Source of the DNA: an uncultured Bacteroidota bacterium
GTDB taxonomy: Bacteria > Bacteroidota > Bacteroidia > Flavobacteriales > Flavobacteriaceae
Assembly (NCBI GenBank): GCA_902518355.1
Contig: CABYFY010000005.1
Location: 62,001-126,000 of the forward strand
DNA length: 64,000 nucleotides
Reading direction: 5' to 3'
Shown: one piece after another, positions 8,302 through 17,796 of the stretch
Position numbering within the stretch: the stretch's first letter is position 1
Layout of the letters: every line of letters starts with the position of its first letter
Notes under the pieces: generated by a model
The model's database searches: none
The model's input: the letters and a program-made list of their open reading frames with translations, nothing else
Told to the model about the DNA's origin: nothing
Translations under genes and position numbers: made by a program

Positions 8302-8742
8302 TTGAAATTAGTTATTCAGAGGGTAATAGAATCAAATTTAACAATTGATAAAAAGATATATTCTTCGATTGGATACGGTATGGTAATATTCATCGGAATT
8401 TCTGCAAATGATAATGAAAGTTTTTTGAACAAAACAGCAAGTAAAGTTTCAAAACTTAGAATTTTCAATGACGAATTTGGGAAAATGAATAAAGATATAA
8501 ATGATATTAATGGAGAAATTTTATTGGTTAGTCAATTTACTTTGTATGCAGACACAAAAAAAGGAAATCGCCCAAGCTTTATCAAAGCTGCCAAACCAGA
8601 AAATGCTATTAAAATTTATAATAGTTTTACAAAAGAATTACAAACATATATAAACACAAAAATTAAGACAGGAAAATTTGGTGCTGACATGAAAATTAAT
8701 TTAATTAATGATGGCCCGGTAACAATAATCTTAGAAAACTAA
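8302..8742 (+). CDS. dtd: D-aminoacyl-tRNA deacylase
   Basis: A 146-residue DTD-family protein, the normal length. It hydrolyses D-aminoacyl-tRNA (and glycyl-tRNA-Ala), recycling tRNA and preventing toxic mischarging. The two diagnostic motifs are present: SQFTLYAD in the middle and NDGPVTI near the C-terminus. The start is TTG 8302, one base after the rsgA stop, giving MKLVIQRV as in the family. It probably belongs to the same transcript as rsgA and the aromatic genes. Confidence 0.92.
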   Translation: MKLVIQRVIESNLTIDKKIYSSIGYGMVIFIGISANDNESFLNKTASKVSKLRIFNDEFGKMNKDINDINGEILLVSQFTLYADTKKGNRPSFIKAAKPENAIKIYNSFTKELQTYINTKIKTGKFGADMKINLINDGPVTIILEN

Positions 8743-8748
8743 ACACTT

Positions 8749-11229
8749 ATGAAAACTTATACAAAAACCAAAAAAACTACCTTTTTTATTAGCATTTTTT
8801 TGATGGGTTTATTGACATTTTCACAAAATGATGAAAAAAAATCAAAGGATGATAGCTCAGACAAAAAGGAGAAAAAAGAAAAAGTTTATTCAGATTTAAT
8901 TAATGAAGATGCGATAACCGACAATGGTTTATTTGATGTTCACAAAGTAGATGACAAATATTATTATGAAATTAACGATACTCTTTTAGGTAGAGATATG
9001 TTAATGGTTACTAGAGTTGTAAATCTTTCAAAAGAAATTCCCATTAATCGTCATAAAATGAGTGAACAGGTTTTAAGTTGGCAGAGATTCAATAATAATA
9101 TTTTATTAAAGGAAATTTCATACTCGAATTATGCATCTGATTCTCTTCCTATAAAGGAGGCAGTTTCTAATGCCAATTTTGAACCAATAATTGCAAGTTT
9201 TAAAATAGAGGTTACCAATAAGGATAAAAATTCAGTAGTCATAGATGTCACTAGTTTATACAAAAATGATGTCAAATCATTTGGATATCCGCAATTTAGT
9301 AGAAAGAGAAATAAAATTACAGGTTTAGATTCTAAACTTTCATTTATTGAATCAATAAGAAGTTTTCCCATGAATATTGAGGCAAAACACATTAAAACAT
9401 ATAAATCCTCTGAGGCAAAAAATGGTCAGATTTCTATGGTTTTAAATAATTCAATGATTCTTCTACCTAAGGAACCAATGAAGAGGAGGTATTATGATGA
9501 AAGAGTTGGATGGTTTACAACAAGTCAAACAGATTATGGTATCGATAATCAAGAAGCAGAGACTGTTAGATATTTAGACAGATGGAGATTAGAAATTAAA
9601 GATGAAGATATTGAAAAATATAAAAGAGGAGAGTTGGTTGAACCAAAAAAACCCATCGTATATTATGTGGATAGAGCAACTCCAAAAAAGTGGAGAAAAT
9701 ATTTAAAGCAGGGAATTGAAGATTGGCAAGCAGCCTTTGAAGCTGCTGGTTTCAAAAATGCAATTATAGCAAAAGACCCTCCATCTAAGGGGGAGGATCC
9801 TGATTGGAGCCCAGAAGATATTAGATATTCTGTTGTGAGATATTTAGCTTCACCTACTTTAAATGCAAACGGACCCCATGTTAGTGATCCAAGATCAGGA
9901 GAAATAATTGAATCAGATATTAACTGGTATCATAATGTAATGAAATTACTTAGAAATTGGTATTTTATTCAGACATCAGCTGTAGATCCAGATGCAAGAA
10001 GCACCGAGTTTAAAGATGAATTGATGGGAGAGTTGATTCGATTTGTTTCAGCACACGAGGTAGGACATACAATTGGTCTTCCACATAATATGGGTAGTAG
10101 TAGTGCCTTTCCTGTTGATTCACTCAGGTCAGCAACTTTCACAAAAAAATATGGAACTGCACCCTCTGTTATGGACTATGCACGATTTAATTATGTTGCT
10201 CAGCCAGAAGATAAAGGAGTAGTTCTAATGCCATCTCACTGGGATTCTCCAAATGTTGGTATTTATGATAAATTTTCAGTAATGTGGGGATACAAACCTA
10301 TTCTTGATGTTACAGAAGAGGAGGAAAAAGATATTTTAAAAAAATGGATTATTGAAAAGGAAGATGATTTAATGTACAGATTTGGACCAAGTGGTGGTAT
10401 TGATCCAAGTTCACAAACTGAAGATCTCGGCGATAATGCAATTAAAGCAAGTAGTTATGGAATAAAAAATCTCAAGAGAATTGTTCCAAACTTAATGGAA
10501 TGGACAACTAAAGATGGTGAGAACTATGACGAGTTGGAATACATGTATTCGCAAGTTCTAAATCAATTCAGAAGATATATGGGACATGTAACTACCAATA
10601 TTGGTGGAGTATATCAATATTATAAAACCTCTGATCAAGACGGAGCAGTGTATACACATGTAGATAAAAATCATCAAAAAGAATGTTTAAAATTTCTGAA
10701 TGAAAATTTATTTGAAACTCCTACATGGATGATAAACAAAGAAATTTTAAATAAAATTGAATATGCAGGAACTACCGAGAGAATTAGATCATTACAATCA
10801 AGTTATCTAAATAGAATTCTAGACTTTGGAAGAATGGCAAGAATGATTGAAAATGAAGCATTAAACGGCTTTAACTCATATTCTTTAAATGAAATGATGA
10901 ATGATCTAAAAAGAGGAATTTGGTCTGAATTGAAAGGTACTAAAACTATTGATATTTACAGAAGAAATTTACAAAGAAGCTATATATCAAGATTAACATA
11001 TATTATGAAAAATGATCAAGAATTTAGATCCGGATGGGAGGATTATATAACAAATGTAAATGTAAATGTTTCTGATATTAGATCAATAACAATGGGCTCT
11101 TTATTAGACCTAAAAAAAGATTTAAAAAGAGCTGTAAAAAAATATTCTGATAATGCCATCAAGAGTCATATAAATTATTGTATTTCAATGATTGATGAGG
11201 CTTTAAAAACAGCTAACAAAAATTCATAA
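8749..11229 (+). CDS. Secreted zinc-dependent metalloprotease (DUF5117/DUF5118-type, metzincin-like)
   Basis: An 826-residue exported protein. Residues 1-26 form a signal peptide (hydrophobic FFISIFLMGLLTFSQ), followed by a Lys/Asp-rich linker. The zinc site is an extended metzincin motif, HEVGHTIGLPH (about residues 436-446), with SVMDYARFNY downstream as a likely Met-turn. Length and layout match the large Bacteroidota zinc-dependent metalloproteases annotated with DUF5118, DUF5117 and DUF4953 domains. It probably acts in the periplasm or at the outer surface; the substrate is unknown. It lies six bases from dtd and one base from the MazG-like gene, so it is embedded in a housekeeping run. 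Confidence 0.82.
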   Translation: MKTYTKTKKTTFFISIFLMGLLTFSQNDEKKSKDDSSDKKEKKEKVYSDLINEDAITDNGLFDVHKVDDKYYYEINDTLLGRDMLMVTRVVNLSKEIPINRHKMSEQVLSWQRFNNNILLKEISYSNYASDSLPIKEAVSNANFEPIIASFKIEVTNKDKNSVVIDVTSLYKNDVKSFGYPQFSRKRNKITGLDSKLSFIESIRSFPMNIEAKHIKTYKSSEAKNGQISMVLNNSMILLPKEPMKRRYYDERVGWFTTSQTDYGIDNQEAETVRYLDRWRLEIKDEDIEKYKRGELVEPKKPIVYYVDRATPKKWRKYLKQGIEDWQAAFEAAGFKNAIIAKDPPSKGEDPDWSPEDIRYSVVRYLASPTLNANGPHVSDPRSGEIIESDINWYHNVMKLLRNWYFIQTSAVDPDARSTEFKDELMGELIRFVSAHEVGHTIGLPHNMGSSSAFPVDSLRSATFTKKYGTAPSVMDYARFNYVAQPEDKGVVLMPSHWDSPNVGIYDKFSVMWGYKPILDVTEEEEKDILKKWIIEKEDDLMYRFGPSGGIDPSSQTEDLGDNAIKASSYGIKNLKRIVPNLMEWTTKDGENYDELEYMYSQVLNQFRRYMGHVTTNIGGVYQYYKTSDQDGAVYTHVDKNHQKECLKFLNENLFETPTWMINKEILNKIEYAGTTERIRSLQSSYLNRILDFGRMARMIENEALNGFNSYSLNEMMNDLKRGIWSELKGTKTIDIYRRNLQRSYISRLTYIMKNDQEFRSGWEDYITNVNVNVSDIRSITMGSLLDLKKDLKRAVKKYSDNAIKSHINYCISMIDEALKTANKNS

Positions 11230-11230
11230 A

Positions 11231-11557
11231 ATGGAAATAAAAAATTTACAGTTAAAAGTTGATAATTGGATAAAAAAACACGGGGTAAGATATTTTAATG
11301 AATTGACAAATATGGCACAACTTACTGAAGAAGTTGGTGAAGTAGCTCGTATAATTTCCCGTCAATATGGAGAACAAAGTTTTAAAGAATCCGATAAAGA
11401 AGTTGATTTAGCTGGTGAACTTTCAGATGTTTTATTCGTTTTGTTATGTCTTGCAAATCAAACAGGAGTTGACCTTCAAACCTCGTTCAACAATAGACTA
11501 AATATGAAAGCAAAACGAGATCATGATAGACATCATTCAAATCAAAAACTTGACTAA
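11231..11557 (+). CDS. MazG-like nucleotide pyrophosphohydrolase
   Basis: A 108-residue all-alpha NTP-PPase of the MazG/YpjD type, expected to hydrolyse (d)NTPs to monophosphates and pyrophosphate. The metal-binding pattern is visible: AQLTEEVGEVAR (ExxE) followed by DLAGELSDVLFVLLCLAN (ExxD). It is a single-domain version, shorter than the two-domain E. coli MazG. The stop codon overlaps the aroA start (TAATG), implying coupled translation. The exact nucleotide substrate is not evident. Confidence 0.85.
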   Translation: MEIKNLQLKVDNWIKKHGVRYFNELTNMAQLTEEVGEVARIISRQYGEQSFKESDKEVDLAGELSDVLFVLLCLANQTGVDLQTSFNNRLNMKAKRDHDRHHSNQKLD

Positions 11558-12771
11558 TGAATCTTTCATTGAAGAGTGCTCAACTTAATGATGCTCATAT
11601 TGTTATTCCAGGATCGAAAAGTGAATCTAATAGGTTATTAATTTTAAGCTCTCTTTTTAAAAAGTTGTCTTTGGAAAATATATCAAATTCAGATGACACA
11701 AATTATTTATTAAAAGCTCTGAGTTCTAAATCAAGTACTATTGATATCGGTCATGCAGGAACTGCAATGAGATTTTTAACTTCATACTTTTCATTAACCA
11801 CTAAAAAAGAGATAGTATTGAGTGGTTCCCAAAGAATGCATAATCGACCAATTAAAATACTAGTAGATTCTCTTCGTGAAATTGGGGCCTCAATTCATTA
11901 TATAGATAAGGAAGGTTATCCACCTCTTCTCATTAAACCATCGGAATTAATTAGTAAGAATTTGATTATAGATTCTTCAACAAGTAGTCAATATATATCA
12001 TCTTTATTATTAATCGCCCCTAAGATTTCAGGAGGATTGAAAATACAATTAACAGGAAGGGAGACATCCAAGCCATATATTGATATGACCATTTCTATAC
12101 TTAAAAAACTCGGAGTTGAAGTTACTACAACAGATAACCAAATATCTATTTCTGAACTTCAGAAAATTGAATCTAAAAAACATTATATTGAGTCTGACTG
12201 GTCTTCAGCCTCTTATTTCTATTCAGTGGTTGCACTAGCAAAAATTGGTTTTAGCTTGAAGCTTTCAAAATTTTCTTTTGAAAGTTTACAAGGTGATTCT
12301 AAAGTTGCAGACATTTACAAATCATTTGGGGTTAAAACAACATACAAAGATGATCTTGTAATTTTAAAAAAAGTCGAATCTAATACTGATAAATTTTCAT
12401 TTGATTTATCTTCGAACCCAGATTTAGCACAAACAATTTGTGTCACTTGTTTGGGTCTTGGTATTAAATGTAATTTAACCGGTCTACATACATTAAAAAT
12501 TAAAGAAACTGATAGACTTTTAGCATTAAAGAAGGAGTTAAGCAAGTTTAATCTAAAAGTTATAATTACAGATGATTCCATTTCTTTTGATAATGTTGAT
12601 TTTATAAAACCAAATGTAGTAATAGAAACATATGATGATCACAGAATGGCAATGTCATTCGCTTGTTTGGCGACTAAAGTCAAAATTATAATCAAAGATC
12701 CTAAAGTTGTAAGTAAATCCTACAGTTCCTTTTGGTCAGATTTAGAGAGAATAGCTATATATTCTGAATAA
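11557..12771 (+). CDS. aroA: 3-phosphoshikimate 1-carboxyvinyltransferase (EPSP synthase)
   Basis: About 404 residues. It transfers the enolpyruvyl group of PEP to shikimate 3-phosphate, the sixth step of the shikimate pathway. Visible motifs are GSKSESNRLLIL at the N-terminus, HAGTAMRFLTS (PEP loop), LKIKETDRL and YDDHRMAMSFA near the C-terminus. It is slightly shorter than the typical 420-430 residues. It ends the long same-strand run that begins with the Phe/Tyr attenuator, separated from the other aromatic genes by rsgA, dtd, the protease and the MazG-like gene, all with tiny gaps. A new promoter follows for queA. Confidence 0.92.
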   Translation: MNLSLKSAQLNDAHIVIPGSKSESNRLLILSSLFKKLSLENISNSDDTNYLLKALSSKSSTIDIGHAGTAMRFLTSYFSLTTKKEIVLSGSQRMHNRPIKILVDSLREIGASIHYIDKEGYPPLLIKPSELISKNLIIDSSTSSQYISSLLLIAPKISGGLKIQLTGRETSKPYIDMTISILKKLGVEVTTTDNQISISELQKIESKKHYIESDWSSASYFYSVVALAKIGFSLKLSKFSFESLQGDSKVADIYKSFGVKTTYKDDLVILKKVESNTDKFSFDLSSNPDLAQTICVTCLGLGIKCNLTGLHTLKIKETDRLLALKKELSKFNLKVIITDDSISFDNVDFIKPNVVIETYDDHRMAMSFACLATKVKIIIKDPKVVSKSYSSFWSDLERIAIYSE

Positions 12772-12785
12772 TTTTGTCAAATTAC

Positions 12786-12817
12786 TTGACATCCCCTATT
12801 TCCACATTGTATATTTG
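12786..12817 (+). promoter_or_regulatory. Bacteroidota-type promoter of queA
   Basis: TTG (12786-12788), a 21-base spacer, then TATATTTG (12810-12817), a full match to TAnnTTTG. The expected start of transcription, near 12824, leaves a leader of about 17 bases before the queA ATG. Confidence 0.6.
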
Positions 12818-12840
12818 CAACTTTCAAAACCCCCTTTAAT

Positions 12841-13896
12841 ATGAGAATGAAACTTTCAGATTTCAATTACGAACTTCCTAAAGAATTAGTTGCTGAATAT
12901 CCAAATAAAAATCGAGATGAAGCTAGATTAATGGTGATAGATAGAAAAGACTATTCAATTCAACATAGGCAGTTTAAAGATATGATTGAATACTTTGATG
13001 AGAACGATGTAATAGTACTAAACAATACAAAAGTATTTCCAGCTCGTTTGTACGGAAACAAAGAAAAAACTGGAGCTAGAATTGAAGTTTTTTTACTCCG
13101 TGAACTAAATGCTGAACAGAGGTTATGGGATGTGCTAGTTGATCCAGCTAGAAAAATCAGAATAGGAAATAAATTGTATTTTGGAAATGATGATACACTT
13201 GTTGCAGAAGTTATTGATAATACAACATCCAGGGGGCGAACTTTGAGGTTCCTTTGTGATGTTGGTTATGAAGATTTTAGAAAACTTTTAAATGATTTAG
13301 GTGGGACTCCCTTACCAAAATATATAAATAGAGAAGTTGAGCCTGAGGATAAGGATAGATATCAGACTATTTATGCCAAAAATGAAGGAGCTGTTGCAGC
13401 TCCAACAGCTGGATTACACTTTTCAAAACACCTAATGAAAAGACTTGAAATAAAAGGTATAAATTTCTCAGAAGTTACTTTACATGTTGGTCTTGGTTCA
13501 TTTTACCCTGTAGAAGTAGAAGATTTATCAAAGCACAAGATGGATAGTGAAAGGGTAATTATTGAAGGTGATTCTGCAGCTATTATTAATAAAGGACTGG
13601 CAAATAAAAAGCGAATATGTGCAGTTGGAACAACTGTGATGAGAGCAATTGAAAGCTCCGTATCTTCAATGGGAACCCTTAATGAATATGATGGATGGAC
13701 AAATAAATTTATTTTTCCTCCTTACGATTTTTCAATTGCCAATTCAATGATAACCAATTTTCATATGCCTAAATCAACACTATTGATGATGACATCTGCC
13801 TTTTTAGGTAATGATTTTATTAAGAAAGCCTATGAAGAAGCGATTAAGGAAAAATATAATTTCTTTAGTTATGGAGACTCTATGCTAATCATTTAA
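12841..13896 (+). CDS. queA: S-adenosylmethionine:tRNA ribosyltransferase-isomerase
   Basis: A 351-residue QueA. It transfers and isomerises the ribosyl part of SAM onto 7-aminomethyl-7-deazaguanine in tRNA, giving epoxyqueuosine. Family landmarks are [19 protein letters not shown] at the start, [14 protein letters not shown], the central [13 protein letters not shown] and the C-terminal [12 protein letters not shown]. Start ATG 12841 (MRMKLSDF) or 12847 (MKLSDF) would both suit; the first follows the promoter closely. It stands at the head of a queA-rlmN-dnaG run, both first members being RNA-modification genes. Confidence 0.93.
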   Translation: MRMKLSDFNYELPKELVAEYPNKNRDEARLMVIDRKDYSIQHRQFKDMIEYFDENDVIVLNNTKVFPARLYGNKEKTGARIEVFLLRELNAEQRLWDVLVDPARKIRIGNKLYFGNDDTLVAEVIDNTTSRGRTLRFLCDVGYEDFRKLLNDLGGTPLPKYINREVEPEDKDRYQTIYAKNEGAVAAPTAGLHFSKHLMKRLEIKGINFSEVTLHVGLGSFYPVEVEDLSKHKMDSERVIIEGDSAAIINKGLANKKRICAVGTTVMRAIESSVSSMGTLNEYDGWTNKFIFPPYDFSIANSMITNFHMPKSTLLMMTSAFLGNDFIKKAYEEAIKEKYNFFSYGDSMLII

Positions 13897-13900
13897 AATT

Positions 13901-14938
13901 TTGTCTTCTAAAAAGGACATTAGATCACTTAACGAAGATGAGTTAAAAGAAATTTTAACTAATAATTCCTTTAAATCATTTAGAGCAAATCAAATTTATC
14001 ATTGGATTTGGAAAAAATCAGCTCATAGCTTTGATGAAATGTCCAATCTACCTGAAAGTTTAATAAAATTTCTCAAGGATAATTTTATTATAAATTTTAT
14101 AAAGGTTCATAGAATGCAAAAAAGCTCTGATGGTACAATAAAAAATGCTATTAAGCTTTTTGATGGATATATTGTCGAGTGTGTATTAATCCCAACAAAA
14201 AATAGAATTACTGCATGTGTCTCCTCACAGGTTGGTTGTAGTCTAAACTGTAAATTTTGTGCAACCGCAAAACTTAAAAGAATGAGAAATCTAAATCCTG
14301 ATGAAATTTATGATCAGGTAGTTTTAATCCATCAGCAAAGTATTGAGCATTTTCAAAGACCCCTAACAAATATTGTATTTATGGGTATGGGTGAACCATT
14401 AATGAATTATAATAATGTTTTGAGTTCAATTGGAAAAATCACTTCAAAATCAGGTTTGGGAATATCTCCAAAAAGAATAGTTGTTTCGACCTCAGGAATT
14501 CCAAAAATGATAAAAAAAATTGCTGATCAGGGAGTGAAATTTAAACTTGCAGTTTCTTTACATTCTGCGATAGATGAAAAAAGAACCTCAATTATGCCAT
14601 TTAATGATAAAATGAATCTAATTGAATTAGAAGAGGCCTTGAAATATTGGTATGATAAAACAAAAAAAATTATAACTTATGAATATGTTGTTTGGAAGGA
14701 TATTAATGATCGTGATGAGGATATTGCAGCCTTGGTCAAACTTTGTAAAAGAATTCCAAGTAAAGTTAATCTTATTCAATATAATAGTATTGATGATCCA
14801 GGTTTTGTTCAAGCATCAGATGATGTAATTGCTAAATATGTTAAAACCTTAGATTCAAATAAGATTAAGGCAACTTTCAGAAAATCTAGGGGTCAGGATA
14901 TTGATGCGGCCTGTGGCCAACTTGCGAATAAGTCGTAA
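13901..14938 (+). CDS. rlmN: 23S rRNA (adenine2503-C2)-methyltransferase / tRNA A37 methyltransferase RlmN
   Basis: A 345-residue radical-SAM enzyme that methylates C2 of A2503 in 23S rRNA and A37 in some tRNAs. The 4Fe-4S motif is CSLNCKFCATAK (CxxxCxxC). FMGMGEPLMN and the C-terminal ATFRKSRGQDIDAACGQL, with the methyl-carrying cysteine region, are also present. The start is TTG 13901, four bases after the queA stop (MSSKKDIRSL, similar to relatives); no ATG lies nearby in frame. Probably cotranscribed with queA. Confidence 0.93.
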   Translation: MSSKKDIRSLNEDELKEILTNNSFKSFRANQIYHWIWKKSAHSFDEMSNLPESLIKFLKDNFIINFIKVHRMQKSSDGTIKNAIKLFDGYIVECVLIPTKNRITACVSSQVGCSLNCKFCATAKLKRMRNLNPDEIYDQVVLIHQQSIEHFQRPLTNIVFMGMGEPLMNYNNVLSSIGKITSKSGLGISPKRIVVSTSGIPKMIKKIADQGVKFKLAVSLHSAIDEKRTSIMPFNDKMNLIELEEALKYWYDKTKKIITYEYVVWKDINDRDEDIAALVKLCKRIPSKVNLIQYNSIDDPGFVQASDDVIAKYVKTLDSNKIKATFRKSRGQDIDAACGQLANKS

Positions 14939-15007
14939 ACCAATTATCTTATTTATTATTTATCAAGAATAATTCCTTAAATTAATTGATTCAAATAAAT
15001 TTTTAAA

Positions 15008-16957
15008 TTGATTTCAAAAAGAACCATAGAGAAAGTTTTTGAAACTGCTCGAGTCGAGGAAGTTATCGGAGATTTTGTTCAGCTTAAAAAATCTGGATCA
15101 AATTATAAGGGCTTAAGTCCTTTCACTGAAGAAAGAACTCCAAGCTTTATGGTTTCACCCGCTAAACAGATTTGGAAAGATTTTTCCAGTGGAAAGGGCG
15201 GTACTGTTATAACATTTTTAATGGAGCATGAGCAGTACTCTTATCCTGAGGCCATCAAATATATCGCTAATAAATACAATATTGAAGTTGAGGAAACCGA
15301 AAGAACACAAGAACAAATCTCTCAGGATAATGAAAAGGAGAGTTTATTTTTAGTATCCGATTTTGCAAAAAATTACTTTATAAAAAACCTCTTTGAAGAG
15401 GAGGGTAAAACCGTTGCGTTAAGTTATTTAAAGGAAAGAAATTTTAATGATGAAATTATTCAAAAGTTTGAAATTGGATATTCGGTAAATGCAAAGGATA
15501 ATTTTTCTAAAGCTGCTATTCATGCAGGATATAAATTAAACTTTTTAGAAAAAACTGGCTTAACAATTGTCAAAGAAAATGAAAATATTGACAGATTTAG
15601 GGGAAGGGTTGTTTTTCCTATTAGAAGTATGTCCGGAAGAATTTTGGGATTTGGTGGTAGAATTTTGGGTTCTTCAAAAAATATTGCTAAGTATATTAAT
15701 TCCCCCGAAAGTTTAATTTACCAAAAGAGTAAAGTTTTATATGGGATATTTGAAAGTAAACAATCAATAGTAAAGAATGACAATTGTTTTTTGGTTGAAG
15801 GCTACACTGATGTGATTAAAATGCATCAATGTGGAATTTCTAATGTTGTTGCTTCATCTGGCACAGCATTGACTGAAAATCAAATTAGATTAATAAATAG
15901 GCTAACCAAAAATATTACGGTTGTATTTGATGGTGACGCTGCGGGCTCCAGGGCGGCTCTTAGAGGTATTGACTTGATATTAGAGCAAGGAATGAACGTA
16001 AAAATATGCAATCTACCTGAAGGTGATGATCCTGATTCTTTTGTTTCTAATAAAAATTTAGAAGAAGCACAGTCATATTTAAATAAAAACTCTAAAGATT
16101 TTATCGTTTACAAAGCATCATTATTATTAGATGATTCAGAAAATGATCCTGTAAAAAAAGCTGCAGTAATTAGGGATATGGTCGAGAGTATTTCTAAAAT
16201 CTCTGATTATATTAAACGGGAATTATATATAAAGGAGTGTTCAAGCATAATGAACATTAGCGAGCAGGTGTTATATAGCACCTTGGCTCAAATTGCTAAG
16301 AAAGATTTTAATAATTTAAAGAAGAAGCCTGTAAAAGAATTTGAGCCAATCTCAATTGTTAAAGGTGATAAAAAGAAAAGTCAGGTTAATGAATTATACG
16401 AACTTGAAAGAAAAATCATTGAAATATTAATTTTATATGGAAATGATTTAATTGATTTCGAGGAAGAGGTTTTTTTACAAAGTAAAGATGGTGGTTCAAC
16501 TAGAAAAAATTCGAAGAGATCATTAAAAGTTTTTGAAAAAATCTATATGGACTTACATATTGACGAAATGGAGTTTTCAAATGACAATTTTAAAAATATT
16601 TATTTTAGGATAATCGAATGTTTTAATGAAAATAAAGAAATCAATATTGATAAATTTATCAATGAATTAAGCGAGGAGCAACAGTTAGAGGTGACTAATA
16701 TCGTTATGGATAACGAAAAGTATTTTTTACATGATTGGGAAAAAAATAATATATACCCCAAAAGAAAAAAAGACACTCTTGCACAGCTGACTATTGAGAC
16801 GGTCTTAAATCTAAGGTGTTTCTTAATTGATAAAAAAGTTAACGGATTTAGGGATGAAGTCAAGGAAAATCAATTGGATAAAAATAATCTTGAGGAGGTC
16901 ATAAACTATTCCAAATTAAGGAAGCTATTATCCGAAAAGTTAAACAGAGTTTTATGA
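15008..16957 (+). CDS. dnaG: DNA primase DnaG
   Basis: A 649-residue primase that makes RNA primers at the replication fork. The N-terminal CHC2 region is recognisable (YKGLSPFTEERTPSFMVSP), but the usual zinc ligands are missing: CPFH-type residues are replaced by SPFT and there is no CxxC. The TOPRIM domain is intact, with VEGYTDVIKM and VFDGDAAGSRAA. The C-terminal third is the divergent DnaB-binding region. The start is TTG 15008 (MISKRTIEKVFETARVEEVIG). The last six bases overlap the convergent nadE. The loss of zinc ligands is, as I recall, common to flavobacterial DnaG. Confidence 0.9.
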   Translation: MISKRTIEKVFETARVEEVIGDFVQLKKSGSNYKGLSPFTEERTPSFMVSPAKQIWKDFSSGKGGTVITFLMEHEQYSYPEAIKYIANKYNIEVEETERTQEQISQDNEKESLFLVSDFAKNYFIKNLFEEEGKTVALSYLKERNFNDEIIQKFEIGYSVNAKDNFSKAAIHAGYKLNFLEKTGLTIVKENENIDRFRGRVVFPIRSMSGRILGFGGRILGSSKNIAKYINSPESLIYQKSKVLYGIFESKQSIVKNDNCFLVEGYTDVIKMHQCGISNVVASSGTALTENQIRLINRLTKNITVVFDGDAAGSRAALRGIDLILEQGMNVKICNLPEGDDPDSFVSNKNLEEAQSYLNKNSKDFIVYKASLLLDDSENDPVKKAAVIRDMVESISKISDYIKRELYIKECSSIMNISEQVLYSTLAQIAKKDFNNLKKKPVKEFEPISIVKGDKKKSQVNELYELERKIIEILILYGNDLIDFEEEVFLQSKDGGSTRKNSKRSLKVFEKIYMDLHIDEMEFSNDNFKNIYFRIIECFNENKEINIDKFINELSEEQQLEVTNIVMDNEKYFLHDWEKNNIYPKRKKDTLAQLTIETVLNLRCFLIDKKVNGFRDEVKENQLDKNNLEEVINYSKLRKLLSEKLNRVL

Positions 16958-17737
16958 TTTTAATTCCTTTGGAATTTTACAAATTGGAATACCAATCATT
17001 TTATGTTTGTTAGCCATATGATGTTTAATATATATATCATATTTTCCCTTTAAATCTTCAGCAATTTCGTCAGGGTCTACTCCATTTTCTAAAATATTCA
17101 TTATTAGTTCTAAATCATTGTATGTTGCCCCTATTTGATCTTCGTCAGATCTATCATCATCCCATAAACCGTCTGTCGGTTTTGCATCGATAATCTCGTC
17201 ATTGATTTGTAGTGCTTTTGAAATTTTAAATACTTCAGACTTCATTAAATCAGCAATCGGGCTTATATCAACTCCACCATCTCCGTATTTTGTATAAAAT
17301 CCAATTCCAAAATCTTCAACTTTATTGCCTGTCCCTACAACTATTGAGTTATTAATTCCTGCATAGTAATATAAAGTTGTCATTCTAATTCTAGATCTGG
17401 AATTGGCAAGCGCTAAGTTATTTTCCGAAGAATTATTTTCAACTGTGGATTTGAACTCGTTAAAAACTTTTGTTAAATCAATATCTATTGAATTAACATT
17501 TTTAAATTTATTTTTCAACCAATTGATGTGGTTATTCGCTCTATTGTACTGTTCTTCTTTTTGTCTTATAGGCATATTTAGGCATAATGTATTGATGCCA
17601 GTCATTGCACATAATGTTGACGTTAAAGCAGAATCAATACCACCAGAGACTCCTACAACAAAACCATTAACTCCGTTGACTTCCTTATAATTTTTAATCC
17701 AACTAACAATATAGTCTATTGTTTTAGATGTTTTCAT
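16952..17737 (-). CDS. nadE: NAD+ synthase (ammonia-dependent type)
   Basis: A 261-residue NadE that amidates nicotinic acid adenine dinucleotide to NAD+ using ATP. The PP-loop GVSGGIDSALT lies at about residues 27-37, and KPTDGLWDDDRSDEDQIGA matches the C-terminal substrate loop. No N-terminal glutaminase domain is present, so it should use free ammonia. It is convergent with dnaG (six-base overlap) and divergent from gldB, with which it shares a compact 59-base promoter region. Confidence 0.92.
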   Translation of the reverse strand: MKTSKTIDYIVSWIKNYKEVNGVNGFVVGVSGGIDSALTSTLCAMTGINTLCLNMPIRQKEEQYNRANNHINWLKNKFKNVNSIDIDLTKVFNEFKSTVENNSSENNLALANSRSRIRMTTLYYYAGINNSIVVGTGNKVEDFGIGFYTKYGDGGVDISPIADLMKSEVFKISKALQINDEIIDAKPTDGLWDDDRSDEDQIGATYNDLELIMNILENGVDPDEIAEDLKGKYDIYIKHHMANKHKMIGIPICKIPKELKS

Positions 17738-17765
17738 TTAATAAATATTAGCTCAAAAAGTATAT

Positions 17766-17786
17766 TATATTTGTAATACAAAAATA
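17766..17786. promoter_or_regulatory. Facing -7 elements between nadE and gldB
   Basis: TATATTTG on the plus strand (17766-17773) fits a gldB promoter 23 bases before its ATG. TATTTTTG on the minus strand (17786-17779) fits a nadE promoter. The two overlap in a 59-base intergenic space. No convincing -33 elements were found. Confidence 0.4.
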
Positions 17787-17796
17787 TATAAAACCT

